From Streptomyces radicis (GTDB taxonomy: Bacteria; Actinomycetota; Actinomycetes; Streptomycetales; Streptomycetaceae): a DNA stretch of 64,000 nt. Below are positions 42,161-50,533 of the stretch, in pieces. The notes beneath the pieces were generated by a model. That model did not search any database. It had not been told where the DNA came from and saw only the letters and a program-made list of their open reading frames with translations. The translations under genes and the position numbers were made by a program. Positions within the stretch are counted from its first letter, which is position 1. Each line of letters opens with the position of its first letter. The DNA lies in NCBI RefSeq assembly GCF_003626575.1, contig NZ_RBDY01000001.1, positions 588,234-652,233 of the forward strand. The letters run 5' to 3'.

Positions 42161-43306
42161 TCAGGGCGACTCGTCCGCCCGGGCGCGCGCGGCGACGCCG
42201 ACGTCGAGCGTTCCTGGTGCGCCCGCCTGCTGACGCGCCACGTCCACCCGCGCGGCGCGGGGCGACGAGTCGGGGAGGGGCGCGGCCAGGGCGACGGCGG
42301 TCGACTCCCGCGGGATCAGGTCGCACTCGATGGTGGTGACCCCGGCCGTTCGCGTCCCCTTCTGGATCGCCTCGACCATCTTCTCCGCGGCCACCATGCC
42401 GACCTCGGTGAGGTTGAGATCGATGCTCGACAGCTGCGGGCGATTGGCCTCGACCATCACCGTCCAGTTGTCGAAGCCGATGACGCCGACCTCGTGGGGG
42501 ACCATGATCCCCAACGTCTGGAGCATGCCGGTGGCGCCCCGGGCGATCATGTCGTTGCCGCAGATCAGGCCATCGATCCGGGTGCCGCTGTGGATCAGCT
42601 GCATCGTGGCCTGGCGGCCCCACTGCTCGCCCCACGGGCCGCAGAGTGGCTCGGCGGCCAGGGAGAGGCCGTGCTCGGCCAACACCGAGAGCACGGCGGC
42701 GGTCTTGATCTTGGCGGCGTCCTCGCGCCGGGGGCCGAAAACGCAGGCGATGTGGCGCCGACCGGTCGCGATCAGGTGGCGAGCGGTCATCTCCGCCCCG
42801 CCCCGGTCGTCCGGCACGACGGAGACGTCGTCGGGATCGGTCGAGGCGCGCATCATGTACACCACGGGCACGTCGATCGCGCCGCGCAGGGGAGGACGTC
42901 TCGGGCCCCCGCTGCCGCTCCCGGCCACGAGGATGCCGTCGACCTGACGTCTGAGCAGCGATTCGACGAAGTGCTGCTCGCGAATGGGGTCGCCCCGGCC
43001 GTCGCACAGGAGGAACGCGATGTCGTGCTCGGCGAACTTCTCCATCGCCCCGAGCAGCAGGGGCGATGTGCGCCGCTTGCTGAACGCCTCCTGCGTGACC
43101 AGGCCAACGGTGAGGTTCCGTGCGGCAGGCCGCTCGTTGGGCACATGCCTGGTCCTGAGGTCGAGCTCCCTGGCGGCCGCGAGAATGCGTTCACGCGTGT
43201 GGGGGTGGACCGCTCCTCTGCCTGACAGGGCTTTGGACACGGTGCCAGGTGAGACGCCGGCCAGAGCGGCGACATCGCGCGCGGTTACCCGCTTTCGGTT
43301 GGCCAT
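42161..43306 (-). CDS. LacI-family transcriptional regulator of the pectin island
   Basis: A 381-residue LacI/GalR protein. The HTH is VTARDVAALAGVSPGTVSKALSG. The effector domain has NLTVGLVTQEAF, DGILVAGSGSG and GVIGFDNWTVMVEANRPQLSSIDLNLTEVG. It ends with an unusually long Ala/Arg-rich tail of about 35 residues. It is convergent with GH43. An operator-like CAGAAACTTTAGGAAAG lies 19 bp before the start, consistent with autoregulation. Related sites stand in the yesL-GH43 region. Confidence 0.92.
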   Translation of the reverse strand: MANRKRVTARDVAALAGVSPGTVSKALSGRGAVHPHTRERILAAARELDLRTRHVPNERPAARNLTVGLVTQEAFSKRRTSPLLLGAMEKFAEHDIAFLLCDGRGDPIREQHFVESLLRRQVDGILVAGSGSGGPRRPPLRGAIDVPVVYMMRASTDPDDVSVVPDDRGGAEMTARHLIATGRRHIACVFGPRREDAAKIKTAAVLSVLAEHGLSLAAEPLCGPWGEQWGRQATMQLIHSGTRIDGLICGNDMIARGATGMLQTLGIMVPHEVGVIGFDNWTVMVEANRPQLSSIDLNLTEVGMVAAEKMVEAIQKGTRTAGVTTIECDLIPRESTAVALAAPLPDSSPRAARVDVARQQAGAPGTLDVGVAARARADESP

Positions 43307-43324
43307 GGGGCGACTGTATCAGCG

Positions 43325-43341
43325 CTTTCCTAAAGTTTCTG
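43325..43341. promoter_or_regulatory. Operator candidate at the LacI promoter
   Basis: CTTTCCTAAAGTTTCTG (reverse complement CAGAAACTTTAGGAAAG) has the AAACTTT/AAAGTTT core usual in LacI operators of plant-polysaccharide genes. It lies 19 bp before the regulator start. Confidence 0.5.
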
Positions 43342-43469
43342 TGCCGGTTTCCGGACGGTCGGCTTTCGTGTGGCGCGTTTGACGCGGGTGAGGGAAAGGT
43401 CCGGACGTCGCCTCCCGAGGCGGGCCCCCGCGCAGGGCGTGCGCGGGCGGCCCGCGCCCGGCGGCCGGG

Positions 43470-44876
43470 TCAGTGGGGTGCGGGTGTGGCGGCCGATGTC
43501 GCCCTCGTCGGCTCGGCGTTCAGTTCGCGCAGGTCGCGGCCCCGGGTCTCGCGGGCCGCGAGCAGGGCCAGCACCGTCAGGACCGCGGCGGCGGTGACAT
43601 AGAGCGAGATCAGCGAGGAGCCGCCGGAGGACTGGAGGAGCGCGGTGGCGATCAGCGGCGCGGGAGCACCCGCGGCCACCGAGGCGAACTGGGCGCCGAT
43701 GGACGCCCCCGAGTACCGCATCCGCGTCGCGAACAGCTCGGAGAAGAACGCGGCTTGGGGCGCGTACATCGCGCTGTGGAAGACCAGGCCCACGGTCACC
43801 GCGAGCACCAACGCCGCGAACGACTCGGTGTCGATGAGGGCGAAGAACGCCCACGCCCACACCCCGGTGCCCACCGCGCCCCCGAGATAGACGGGCTTGC
43901 GACCCACCCGGTCCGACAGCGCCCCGAACACCGGTATCAGGCCGAACTGGACGGCCGAGCCGATCAGCACGGCGTTCAGCGCGGTCTGTTCCGCCAGGTC
44001 GAGGTGGTCGACGCAGTAGACGAGAACGAAGGTGGTGATGACGTAGTACGAGATGTTCTCGGCCATCCGCGCGCCCATGGCCACCAGGACGTCCCGCCAG
44101 TGATTGCGCAGCACCGCCAGGATCGGCGGCTGCTCCTCCTGCGCGGCCCGCTCCTCGGCCTTGCGCGCCTCGGCCTTCGCCAGCGCCTCCTGGAAGACGG
44201 GCGACTCGTCGACGGAGATCCGGATCCACAGGCCGACGAGGACCAGCACCGCGGAGAGCAGGAAGGGGATCCGCCACCCCCACGACTCGAACGCCGCGTC
44301 GCTCAGCAGCGTGGTGGTGAGGGAGAGCACGCCGACGGCGATCAGGTTGCCCGCGGGGGCGCCACCCTGGGGCCAGGACGCCCAGAATCCACGCCGCTCC
44401 GCGTCGCCGTGCTCCGAGACCAGCAGCACGGCGCCGCCCCACTCGCCGCCGAGGGCGAAGCCCTGGAGCAGCCGGAGCGCGGTCAGCAGGAGCGGCGCGG
44501 CGACGCCGATGGTCGAGTAGCCGGGCACGCAGCCGATGAGCGTCGTGGCACACCCCATCAGCAGCAGGCTGACCACCAGCAGCTTCTTCCGGCCGACGCG
44601 GTCGCCGTAGTGGCCGAAGACCAGCGCGCCCAGCGGGCGCGCGGCGAACCCGACGGCGTAGGTGAGGAAGGAGAGCAGGGTGCCGGTCAACGGGTCGGAC
44701 TCGGGGAAGAACACGTCGCCGAAGACCAGGGCGGCGGCGGAGCCGTAGAGGAAGTAGTCGTACCACTCGATGGTGGTGCCGACCAGGCTGGCGGCGACGA
44801 CGCGGCGCAGCTTGGCGGGGGTCGGCGGGGGAGCGGACGCCGAGGGGGGCGCCGGAGGGGACTCCGATGAGGACAT
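43470..44876 (-). CDS. MFS transporter, metabolite:H+ symporter (MHS) family
   Basis: A 468-residue major facilitator with 12 predicted membrane segments. LVGTTIEWYDYFLYGSAAALVF is the MHS N-terminus, FGHYGDRVGRKKLLV the loop 2-3 motif, and ALRLLQGFALGGEWGGAVLLVSEH the family's helix 5 region. The second half repeats FGALSDRVGRKPVYLGG. MHS carriers import organic acids such as citrate, ketoglutarate, shikimate or proline betaine with protons. ATG 44876 has GGAAG 8 nt upstream; GTG 44885 is an alternative. It is 163 bp from the LacI gene on the same strand. Whether it belongs to the pectin island is unclear. Confidence 0.9.
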   Translation of the reverse strand: MSSSESPPAPPSASAPPPTPAKLRRVVAASLVGTTIEWYDYFLYGSAAALVFGDVFFPESDPLTGTLLSFLTYAVGFAARPLGALVFGHYGDRVGRKKLLVVSLLLMGCATTLIGCVPGYSTIGVAAPLLLTALRLLQGFALGGEWGGAVLLVSEHGDAERRGFWASWPQGGAPAGNLIAVGVLSLTTTLLSDAAFESWGWRIPFLLSAVLVLVGLWIRISVDESPVFQEALAKAEARKAEERAAQEEQPPILAVLRNHWRDVLVAMGARMAENISYYVITTFVLVYCVDHLDLAEQTALNAVLIGSAVQFGLIPVFGALSDRVGRKPVYLGGAVGTGVWAWAFFALIDTESFAALVLAVTVGLVFHSAMYAPQAAFFSELFATRMRYSGASIGAQFASVAAGAPAPLIATALLQSSGGSSLISLYVTAAAVLTVLALLAARETRGRDLRELNAEPTRATSAATPAPH

Positions 44877-45507
44877 GAACACCACTTCCGTGGGGGTGTG
44901 GGGGGACGTGGGGGTGACTCACCCGTGGGGCGGCGATGCGACGGGACCGGTGAGCGCGCGGTCCCGGCCGCCGGGCAGCGGGAGCGGTGCGGGGGGTGCG
45001 GGAGGCGGCGCGCGGCACGGGCCGCCGCGGTGGGGGGCGCTGTCCATGGCCGCACAGTAGGAACCACGGTGATCGCCCTCGATGGTGCGGATCCCCACTG
45101 TTGATCCACCGTTCATGGCGGTCACCGCCATGTGCCCTCGGCACGGCCAAGGCCCACGCGGCGGGTCGGCGTCACCATCCGGCTTCTCGGCGCGCGCGGT
45201 GTCGGACCAGCGGGCGGCGCAGGGTGCCGGATCGTCGGTGTGGGCCACGTGCTCCGACGCGGCGGGTACGGGGGGATGACGCAGAGGTGGGCATGGACTC
45301 GCTCGGTGGTCAGCGGACTCGACACCCACGTGATCACCGAGGCGGTGCCTGCGCCGTTTCCCGGCCACGCCAGGAGACATGTCACCACGTCACGCGCGGA
45401 CCGGCCCCTCGCGCCCGTGCGAAGACCCTGCCTTGCGTACCGATCAGTGCCGACGTAGCGTCGTCAGCGCTGATCGGTACACATGTGAGGGTGGGGGAGG
45501 CCGTCTC
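44877..45507. other. Long intergenic region with no supported gene, ending in a strong palindrome
   Basis: About 630 bases between the MHS transporter and the SnoaL gene, on divergent sides. Frames on both strands are low in conserved motifs. The right end holds the inverted repeat at 45437-45480, described separately. Confidence 0.5.
45437..45480. promoter_or_regulatory. 44-bp inverted repeat, operator-like, before the SnoaL gene
   Basis: GTACCGATCAG at 45437-45447 and CTGATCGGTAC at 45470-45480 are perfect 11-bp inverted arms. Between them GACG-TAG-CGTC and TCAGCGCTGA are smaller palindromes. It ends 28 bp before the start codon. It could bind a TetR- or MarR-type repressor; no such gene is adjacent. 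Confidence 0.6.
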
Positions 45508-45900
45508 ATGACTGAGAACGACTTGCGTAGCTGGTACTTGCGCTTCGCCGAGACGCTCAACAACCACGAACTCGGCGGCATGGACGAGTTCATCAACGAC
45601 GAGGTCCTGCTGGACGGCGCCCCCGGCACACGCGACGATGTCGTCGTCGCCCTCCAGGGCATCTTCGACGCCGTTCCCGACTTCCACTGGGAACTCAAGG
45701 AAGTGCTGATCGATGGCGACCGCATCGCGGTACGCACGATCAACACCGGCACTCCCGTCAAGGAGTGGCTCGGTGTTCCCGCCACCGGGAAATCCTTCGA
45801 GATCAACGAGCTGGTCATCTACACGGTCGGCGACGGTCGATTCGTGAAGATGACGAACTTGCACGATTCGGCCGCGTTGCGTGAGCAACTGACCGCCTGA
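45508..45900 (+). CDS. SnoaL-like ester cyclase family protein
   Basis: A 130-residue protein of the SnoaL-like (NTF2-fold) superfamily. YLRFAETLNNHELGGMDEFINDEVLLDG forms the first helices, AVPDFHWELKEVLIDGDRIAVRTINTGT the family's central beta sheet, and GVPATGKSFEINELVIYTVGDGRFVKM the closing strands. Most such proteins have no known reaction; some cyclise or hydrolyse small esters. ATG 45508 has GGGGGAGG 7 nt upstream. It is a single gene with its own operator-like palindrome, so it is probably induced by a specific ligand. Confidence 0.85.
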   Translation: MTENDLRSWYLRFAETLNNHELGGMDEFINDEVLLDGAPGTRDDVVVALQGIFDAVPDFHWELKEVLIDGDRIAVRTINTGTPVKEWLGVPATGKSFEINELVIYTVGDGRFVKMTNLHDSAALREQLTA

Positions 45901-46099
45901 CATCGGGAGCTGGTCGCCGGTTTGACTCGGTGGCCGGAACATGGTTTTGGCTTGCGGCCAGAGAAAGAAGTCGGCGAATCCGGGGTCACCACCGCTTCGG
46001 CCCCATGGGTCTCGCCCTGCCGCCCTGCGCGATGTCGGCCATGGGCTGCACGTCGGCAGGGAACGGACAACCAACTCCAGGGGCCAGCTCATCACCAGT

Positions 46100-46445
46100 C
46101 GGTCTGTCCGAATATTACGCGCGGAAGCTGGAGTGGAAGGGCTGCACCGAGTTCGCCACCAGCAAGCGGTAAGCGGAGATCCTCGCGAATCCCGCGGCTC
46201 AGCGCGCGCGATTGACAGTGCTGCTCAACTACAACGATCCCCCGGGGAACCACCGCATCCGTTGCGGTCATGCCGGCAAGGCCCGAGGCGACTCACAGGG
46301 TTCAGTGGTCTTCACCCCCCCGGCGGCTCCGGCGTCCTCGGCGGCCTGGCAGCCAGCCGTGGGCTGGCCAAGAGCTGTATCACCGAGAAGTTTGGCGTCA
46401 TCGGATTCGCCCCGGGGGGCGTCGGTGCCACGCACTCAGGACGGT
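46100..46445 (+). pseudogene. Decayed alpha/beta hydrolase (secreted tripeptidyl-aminopeptidase type)
   Basis: Pieces of a secreted alpha/beta hydrolase appear in order but in different frames: YYARKLEWKGCTEF (the family's LxWKxC start), a stop, then ARLTVLLNYNDPPGNHRI, GDSQGSVVFTPP, and after a shift at the C-run near 46316-46322 GGSGVLGGLAASRGLAKS and KFGVIGFAPGGVGATHS. The last two correspond to the oxyanion NPGGPGGSG region and the DIVGFDPRGVGxS strand of that family. The catalytic Ser and everything after are lost. It cannot make an active enzyme. DNA from 45901 to 46100 holds nothing else recognisable. Confidence 0.55.
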
Positions 46446-46674
46446 CGGCTCGGTCGGCCGGGCGAGGAGTGCCGTCCCGCCCCCGGACAACGGCCGGGGA
46501 TGACGCCGCCACGGCGGACGACGACGCGGCCGCCGGTTCCTCAGACGGCCGGTCACCCGGTGTCCGCCGACGCGAGACGGACACCGAGCGACTTCTGGAG
46601 ATCGCCGGGACAGCGGCCGACGTGCACGGCAAGCTCACCCGCCCGACACCCCACCGTGATCGGAGGACAGCGCC

Positions 46675-46899
46675 GTGCGGAGGACACCCACGACACCCGC
46701 CGAGGTGGACGCCTGGCTCACCGTCCTGCGCCGCCGCGGTCACCTGCACCGCGCCGAGCGGGGACCGGATGGTTCCTGGACGGTGCGACGCCACCGGGAC
46801 AGCCCTCCTTGGACACTGCATCGCCCGACCCTGGCCATGGACTGGATCGAGGACATCGTCTGGGACATCCGGCCGAGCGACACGGACACGAGCCGGTGA
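46675..46899 (+). CDS. Small hypothetical protein upstream of mobilization genes
   Basis: A 74-residue protein, PAEVDAWLTVLRRRGHLHRAERGPDGSWTVRRH at the start and LAMDWIEDIVWDIRPSD at the end. The good ribosome site GGAGG 8 nt before GTG 46675 supports translation. No family name is known to me. Its order relative to the MobC-like and relaxase-like genes suggests it belongs to the same mobilizable element. It could be a small accessory or control protein. Confidence 0.55.
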   Translation: MRRTPTTPAEVDAWLTVLRRRGHLHRAERGPDGSWTVRRHRDSPPWTLHRPTLAMDWIEDIVWDIRPSDTDTSR

Positions 46900-46968
46900 A
46901 CGACGTCGATCGGGTGGGGCCGCCCCGGAGCCGGATCCTGACCGCGGTCCGGCCACCGGCGGAGCAAG

Positions 46969-47430
46969 TTGTCGCGTACGACGGTCCTATGGCCCGTCGT
47001 ACGCAGGCGCCCTCGTTCCGCGACCCCGGACGACGACCTCGAACGTGACGCGCAACTGCCACCGCCCACCCCCGCGTTCCCCGCCCGCACGCCGCGTTGC
47101 CATCCACGCGATCCCACGCGGCGCGTCCACAAGCTGACCGTCCGCCTCTCGACCGACGAGAAGGCGGAGATCGCCACCGCCGCCCTCGCGGCCGCCCGAG
47201 GCACGATCACCGTGCACACCAACGACCGACTCGACGCCGCGATCGACGAATTGGCCGCCCTCCGCACCCAAGTCGCCCGCGTCGGCAACAACGTCAACCA
47301 GATCGCCCGCCTCCACAACGCGGGCGGCCAGTTCCGTCCCGCGGAGCTTCTCCACGCCCTCACCGTTCTCCACCGCGTCCTCGCACGCGTCGACGAGGCG
47401 GCCGATGCCCAAGTGCGCAGGCGCGCTTGA
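46969..47430 (+). CDS. MobC-like relaxosome protein
   Basis: About 153 residues. After a basic, Pro-rich N-terminus the protein shows HKLTVRLSTDEKAEIATAALAAARG and ELAALRTQVARVGNNVNQIARLHNAGGQ, the hallmarks of MobC/relaxosome accessory proteins, which help a relaxase open oriT DNA. The stretch between the first strand and ALAAARG seems shorter than usual, perhaps a small deletion. TTG 46969 is preceded by GGAG but the start is uncertain. Its stop overlaps the relaxase ATG (TGATG), as in intact mobilization operons. Confidence 0.6.
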   Translation: MSRTTVLWPVVRRRPRSATPDDDLERDAQLPPPTPAFPARTPRCHPRDPTRRVHKLTVRLSTDEKAEIATAALAAARGTITVHTNDRLDAAIDELAALRTQVARVGNNVNQIARLHNAGGQFRPAELLHALTVLHRVLARVDEAADAQVRRRA

Positions 47431-47640
47431 TGGTCCCGAAGGTCCGGCGTGGCTCGCGCACCCACGGCCTGCTCGCCCATCTCTATGGACCGGGCAGGCG
47501 CGACGAGCACACCGATCCGCACCTCGTCGCGAGCTGGGACGGATTCGCCCCCGATCCCGGGCGCGACCCCGAAGCCACGCTCTCCCGACTGACTGCCGTG
47601 CTCGACCGTGTCGATGCCCCGGCGTCCGTCACTCACCGAC
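47430..47640 (+). pseudogene. Truncated relaxase (N-terminal ~65 residues)
   Basis: ATG 47430 overlaps the MobC stop. The frame gives VPKVRRGSRTHGLLAHLYGPGRRDEHTDPHLVASWDGF, the typical beginning of Streptomyces relaxases of mobilizable elements (consensus MIxKxxRGxRxxGLxxYLYGPG...EHxDPHLV). Similarity ends near VLDRVDAP. The catalytic Tyr lies in this first part in some families but the three-His metal site that follows is missing. The frame runs on antisense through the STAND gene's end without meaning, so the relaxase was cut off there. Confidence 0.65.
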
Positions 47641-47662
47641 CTGCTCCGGTTGAAGTAGATCT

Positions 47663-49774
47663 TCAACCTTGCGCCGCCACGCACAGTCGACGCAGTCTGC
47701 GGAGCTGCTCGATATGGGGCTCCGCTGCCTCGTCAGTGAGGAGGGCAAGTGCCGCGTCGATCGGCGGCAGCGCCTCGCTGAATTCGTACTTGTCGAGATG
47801 GGCCCAGGCGATATCTGTGAGGGTACGCCCCTCGTTGTATCGGTCACCGGCGCTGCGGAAGAAGTCCAGCGCTGTATTCAATTGCGCATGCGCCTCCGAG
47901 AAGTGGCTCTGACAGCGCAGCGCGCTTCCCATGTGGCGGCGGAGCAGTGCCCGGGCGCGCTTGGCATGGACGGCGTCGGGGTGGCCTTCACCAATCTGGG
48001 CAAGGATGTCGTAGGACTCCTCGAAACGGCTGAAAGCGTGCGATCCGTTCCCCTGGCGCAAGCTGAGCAGGCCCAGCGACTCAACAGCCGTGGCGTGGCT
48101 GAGGACGTGTCCCGAGGCCCGCGCGGTACGTACGGCGCGTCGCAGGACGCGCTTGGCCTCTGCCCACCGGTCTCGACCAAGCTCGGTCAGAGCTAGCCCG
48201 AGGAGCGTCTGCATCCGAGCGGCGAGCAAAGAGTCGGGGAGATTTTTATCCGCCACTGCCACGCCGATGCGGAGTGCAGGCAGGACTTCTACTTGGCGGC
48301 CAGCCTTCAGTTGTGCTGACCACATGGCATCACACAGCCCACAGACCGTATCGAACTCCCTGACGTCCCTGGCGATCGCCACGGCTCGGGTGATCGTGTC
48401 GATCTCCGAGACGAGGGCGTTCAACGCCTCAGCGCTGCTGGCAAACGGCGTCTGGGTGAGTCGTTCCCGTAGGTCGTTCACCGGCCATCGTAGCGGGTGG
48501 GCGTCATGGTCGGCACGAGCGGCGAAGTGGAGAAGCCAGTTCAAGGATCGCTTGACCACGGCCTTCTTCACGATGAGCCCTTCGCGACCCAGGGCTGTCT
48601 TGGCGACGTATTCCTGGATGCTTGGCCGAAAGCTGTAGCGGTCCTCATGTCCAGACTGCCGTTCGAGGAACTGCAAGTCGGCCAGCTGTGTGAGCCACCG
48701 TGCGGCGTCGGACTGCGGTACGTCCCCGGCTGCGCTTGCGGCACCGAGGCTGATGTCCGGCCATGGCAGGAACGAGAGCAGGTTGAGGAATCGAGCCAGG
48801 TCTGTCTGCAACCGGTGGTATGTGTCCTCGGCACGAAGGCGTCCATCAATGCTGTTGTGCCCGGCTCGTAACGTCGCCACAGTGCGATGCACCACAGCAG
48901 CTCCTCCCTGGCATTCGGTTACGAGAGTCGGGTGTTCGTGAAGTGCCTGTTCGAAGGCTCGTTTGCCCATGAGCCGGATGAAGAGCCGCTTCGTGTCGTG
49001 TGTGCTCAGCCGACCCACCGGTATCTGTGTCTGAAAGAGGTCCCTCAGGTCGTCACGGGTGGTGGTGGTGACGATCGTGAACACGCTGGCCGTCGAGATG
49101 ATGTACGGCTTGAGTTGTTCCAATCCTCGGGCATTGTCCAACACCATGATGATGTGGCGATGTGCCATCAGACCGCGGTAAAGCCAGGCGCGTTCCTCCA
49201 CTCCGGAGGGCATGTCTTCCTCGCGCATGCCCAATTGGCGGAGCAGCAGGCGGTATACGCGAGCCTGAGCCTCCTCGGAGGTATCGACATGGCGCAGGTC
49301 TGCGTACAGCGGTACTGGCCCGCCTCGGAGGGGTGCATACCCCCGCAGGGCCCAGCGGGCCGCGATGGTCGTCTTTCCCGAACCATCGTCGCCGAGCAGT
49401 AGGACACCGCGGGCAGAACCTGCGAACGGACGTGCGGCGGCTTGGTCCAACATGCGCAGCGCCTTCTCGGCGTTGGTGAAGTAGTCGGCGTGAACGGACG
49501 GAGGGAAGTCGGGCGAGGCTGGCCCAGGGGTGAGCTGTTGTTGAGCGAGCCCGACGAGGATTGCGAGCTGTGTGGAAGCTGCGGGGTTGTTGGATGTCTC
49601 GCCCGAGAGCCTCAGGAGCGTTGCTACGGGAGGAACCCCTTCCGCAGCCGCGCCATGCCTTCCGAGCACTCGCCCGATGAACGCCGATAATGACGTCCTG
49701 AGCCATCGAGCCGCTTCACTGCCAGCCGTACCGGCCGCGTTCACGATGAATGCACTTGCTGGGTCTAAAGCCAT
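47663..49774 (-). CDS. STAND-type NTPase (NB-ARC) with TPR-like C-terminal region
   Basis: About 703 residues. The N-terminal 120 residues are a helical domain without a name. The NB-ARC core follows: P-loop GDDGSGKTT (about 128-136), Walker B HIIMVLDN (207-214), arginine sensor TTTTRDD (237-242) and a winged-helix end RYSFRPSIQEYVA in the MHD position. The last 300 residues are helical, with ALTELGRDRWAEAKRVLRRAVR and RYNEGRTLTDIAWAHLDKYEFSEALPPIDAALALL as TPR-like repeats. STAND proteins are signal switches, in regulation or phage defence. There is no SARP domain. ATG 49774 is chosen for spacing to AAGGGG. Lower GC than neighbours suggests transfer. Confidence 0.8.
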   Translation of the reverse strand: MALDPASAFIVNAAGTAGSEAARWLRTSLSAFIGRVLGRHGAAAEGVPPVATLLRLSGETSNNPAASTQLAILVGLAQQQLTPGPASPDFPPSVHADYFTNAEKALRMLDQAAARPFAGSARGVLLLGDDGSGKTTIAARWALRGYAPLRGGPVPLYADLRHVDTSEEAQARVYRLLLRQLGMREEDMPSGVEERAWLYRGLMAHRHIIMVLDNARGLEQLKPYIISTASVFTIVTTTTRDDLRDLFQTQIPVGRLSTHDTKRLFIRLMGKRAFEQALHEHPTLVTECQGGAAVVHRTVATLRAGHNSIDGRLRAEDTYHRLQTDLARFLNLLSFLPWPDISLGAASAAGDVPQSDAARWLTQLADLQFLERQSGHEDRYSFRPSIQEYVAKTALGREGLIVKKAVVKRSLNWLLHFAARADHDAHPLRWPVNDLRERLTQTPFASSAEALNALVSEIDTITRAVAIARDVREFDTVCGLCDAMWSAQLKAGRQVEVLPALRIGVAVADKNLPDSLLAARMQTLLGLALTELGRDRWAEAKRVLRRAVRTARASGHVLSHATAVESLGLLSLRQGNGSHAFSRFEESYDILAQIGEGHPDAVHAKRARALLRRHMGSALRCQSHFSEAHAQLNTALDFFRSAGDRYNEGRTLTDIAWAHLDKYEFSEALPPIDAALALLTDEAAEPHIEQLRRLRRLCVAAQG

Positions 49775-49874
49775 CATCTCCCCTTGATTGCCCGCCAAGC
49801 CTATCGGTTCGCACCCGAGGCGGGGCTGATCGGCCGCATCCTGGAGAGTGCAGGTGGCGGGAGATTCGCTCCGA

Positions 49875-50405
49875 TCAAGAAGAGAAGGGAGCAGGGCTCT
49901 GCATTCGCTGGTCCCACAGGTGCCAGGCTCTTTGGGGCAGGAGCATCACAGCAGCCGCGAACGTACCCACTTGCTTGAGGGACGCTCCCGCTTTTGCCCA
50001 TCGGGTGCCGTGTCGATCCGTGGCGATTTTCTCTATCCGGCGAAGGCGAGTATGGCATGGCCGTGGGCGTGACCACTGTTCATCCTCCACAACACCATTG
50101 CCCAGTTGGGCAGGTTGTGGGTCATCATGTGCGAACGCTACCTTGGATGCATCGCGGATCATCTCCGTGACGTTGAGTCGCCAACCCACCACCGACTTCG
50201 GGTCGTGCCCGAGCGAGACCGCTGCGTCGACCACAGCTGTGGTGCGCTCTTGCACGAACTGGAGCGTCCTGGCCACCAAGGCTTCCGATCCCGCGAGCTG
50301 TGGAACGTCGTTGACCAGCTTCCTCTCCTCGGAGTAGTTCTCCTTCGCCACCTTCAAGGCGCGTGTCTGGCGCTCCCGTCTCTTCTTCGGGGAGAGAACC
50401 CACAC
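49875..50405 (-). CDS. Hypothetical protein, lower-GC region
   Basis: A possible 176-residue protein from GTG 50405 (AGGAG about 12 nt upstream). The first 110 residues look coding: KKRRERQTRALKVAKENYSEERKLVNDVP and ALVARTLQFVQERTTAVVDAAVSLGHDPKSVV are amphipathic helices. The rest, after about GNGVVEDEQW, is of weaker composition and may follow a frameshift. No family is recognised. It lies upstream of the STAND gene on the same strand, about 100 bp away, and could be a partner. The 300-base stretch around it holds nothing else. Confidence 0.4.
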   Translation of the reverse strand: MWVLSPKKRRERQTRALKVAKENYSEERKLVNDVPQLAGSEALVARTLQFVQERTTAVVDAAVSLGHDPKSVVGWRLNVTEMIRDASKVAFAHDDPQPAQLGNGVVEDEQWSRPRPCHTRLRRIEKIATDRHGTRWAKAGASLKQVGTFAAAVMLLPQRAWHLWDQRMQSPAPFSS

Positions 50406-50533
50406 GGCTTGGGCAGCTCCTACGAGCCCCGGGCGGCATCAGGCGTTGCCCGACGTTCCCAATCCTCGGTGATCGGAAACATGTGCTCCAGCCGCTGTCT
50501 CCGGCCTTCCGCCTCATCCACCACGACGGAAGA

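Noticed and set aside
44919..45380. Possible minus-strand gene in the gap left of the SnoaL gene
   Set aside because: Pro/Arg/His-rich translation without motif or ribosome site; treated as background.
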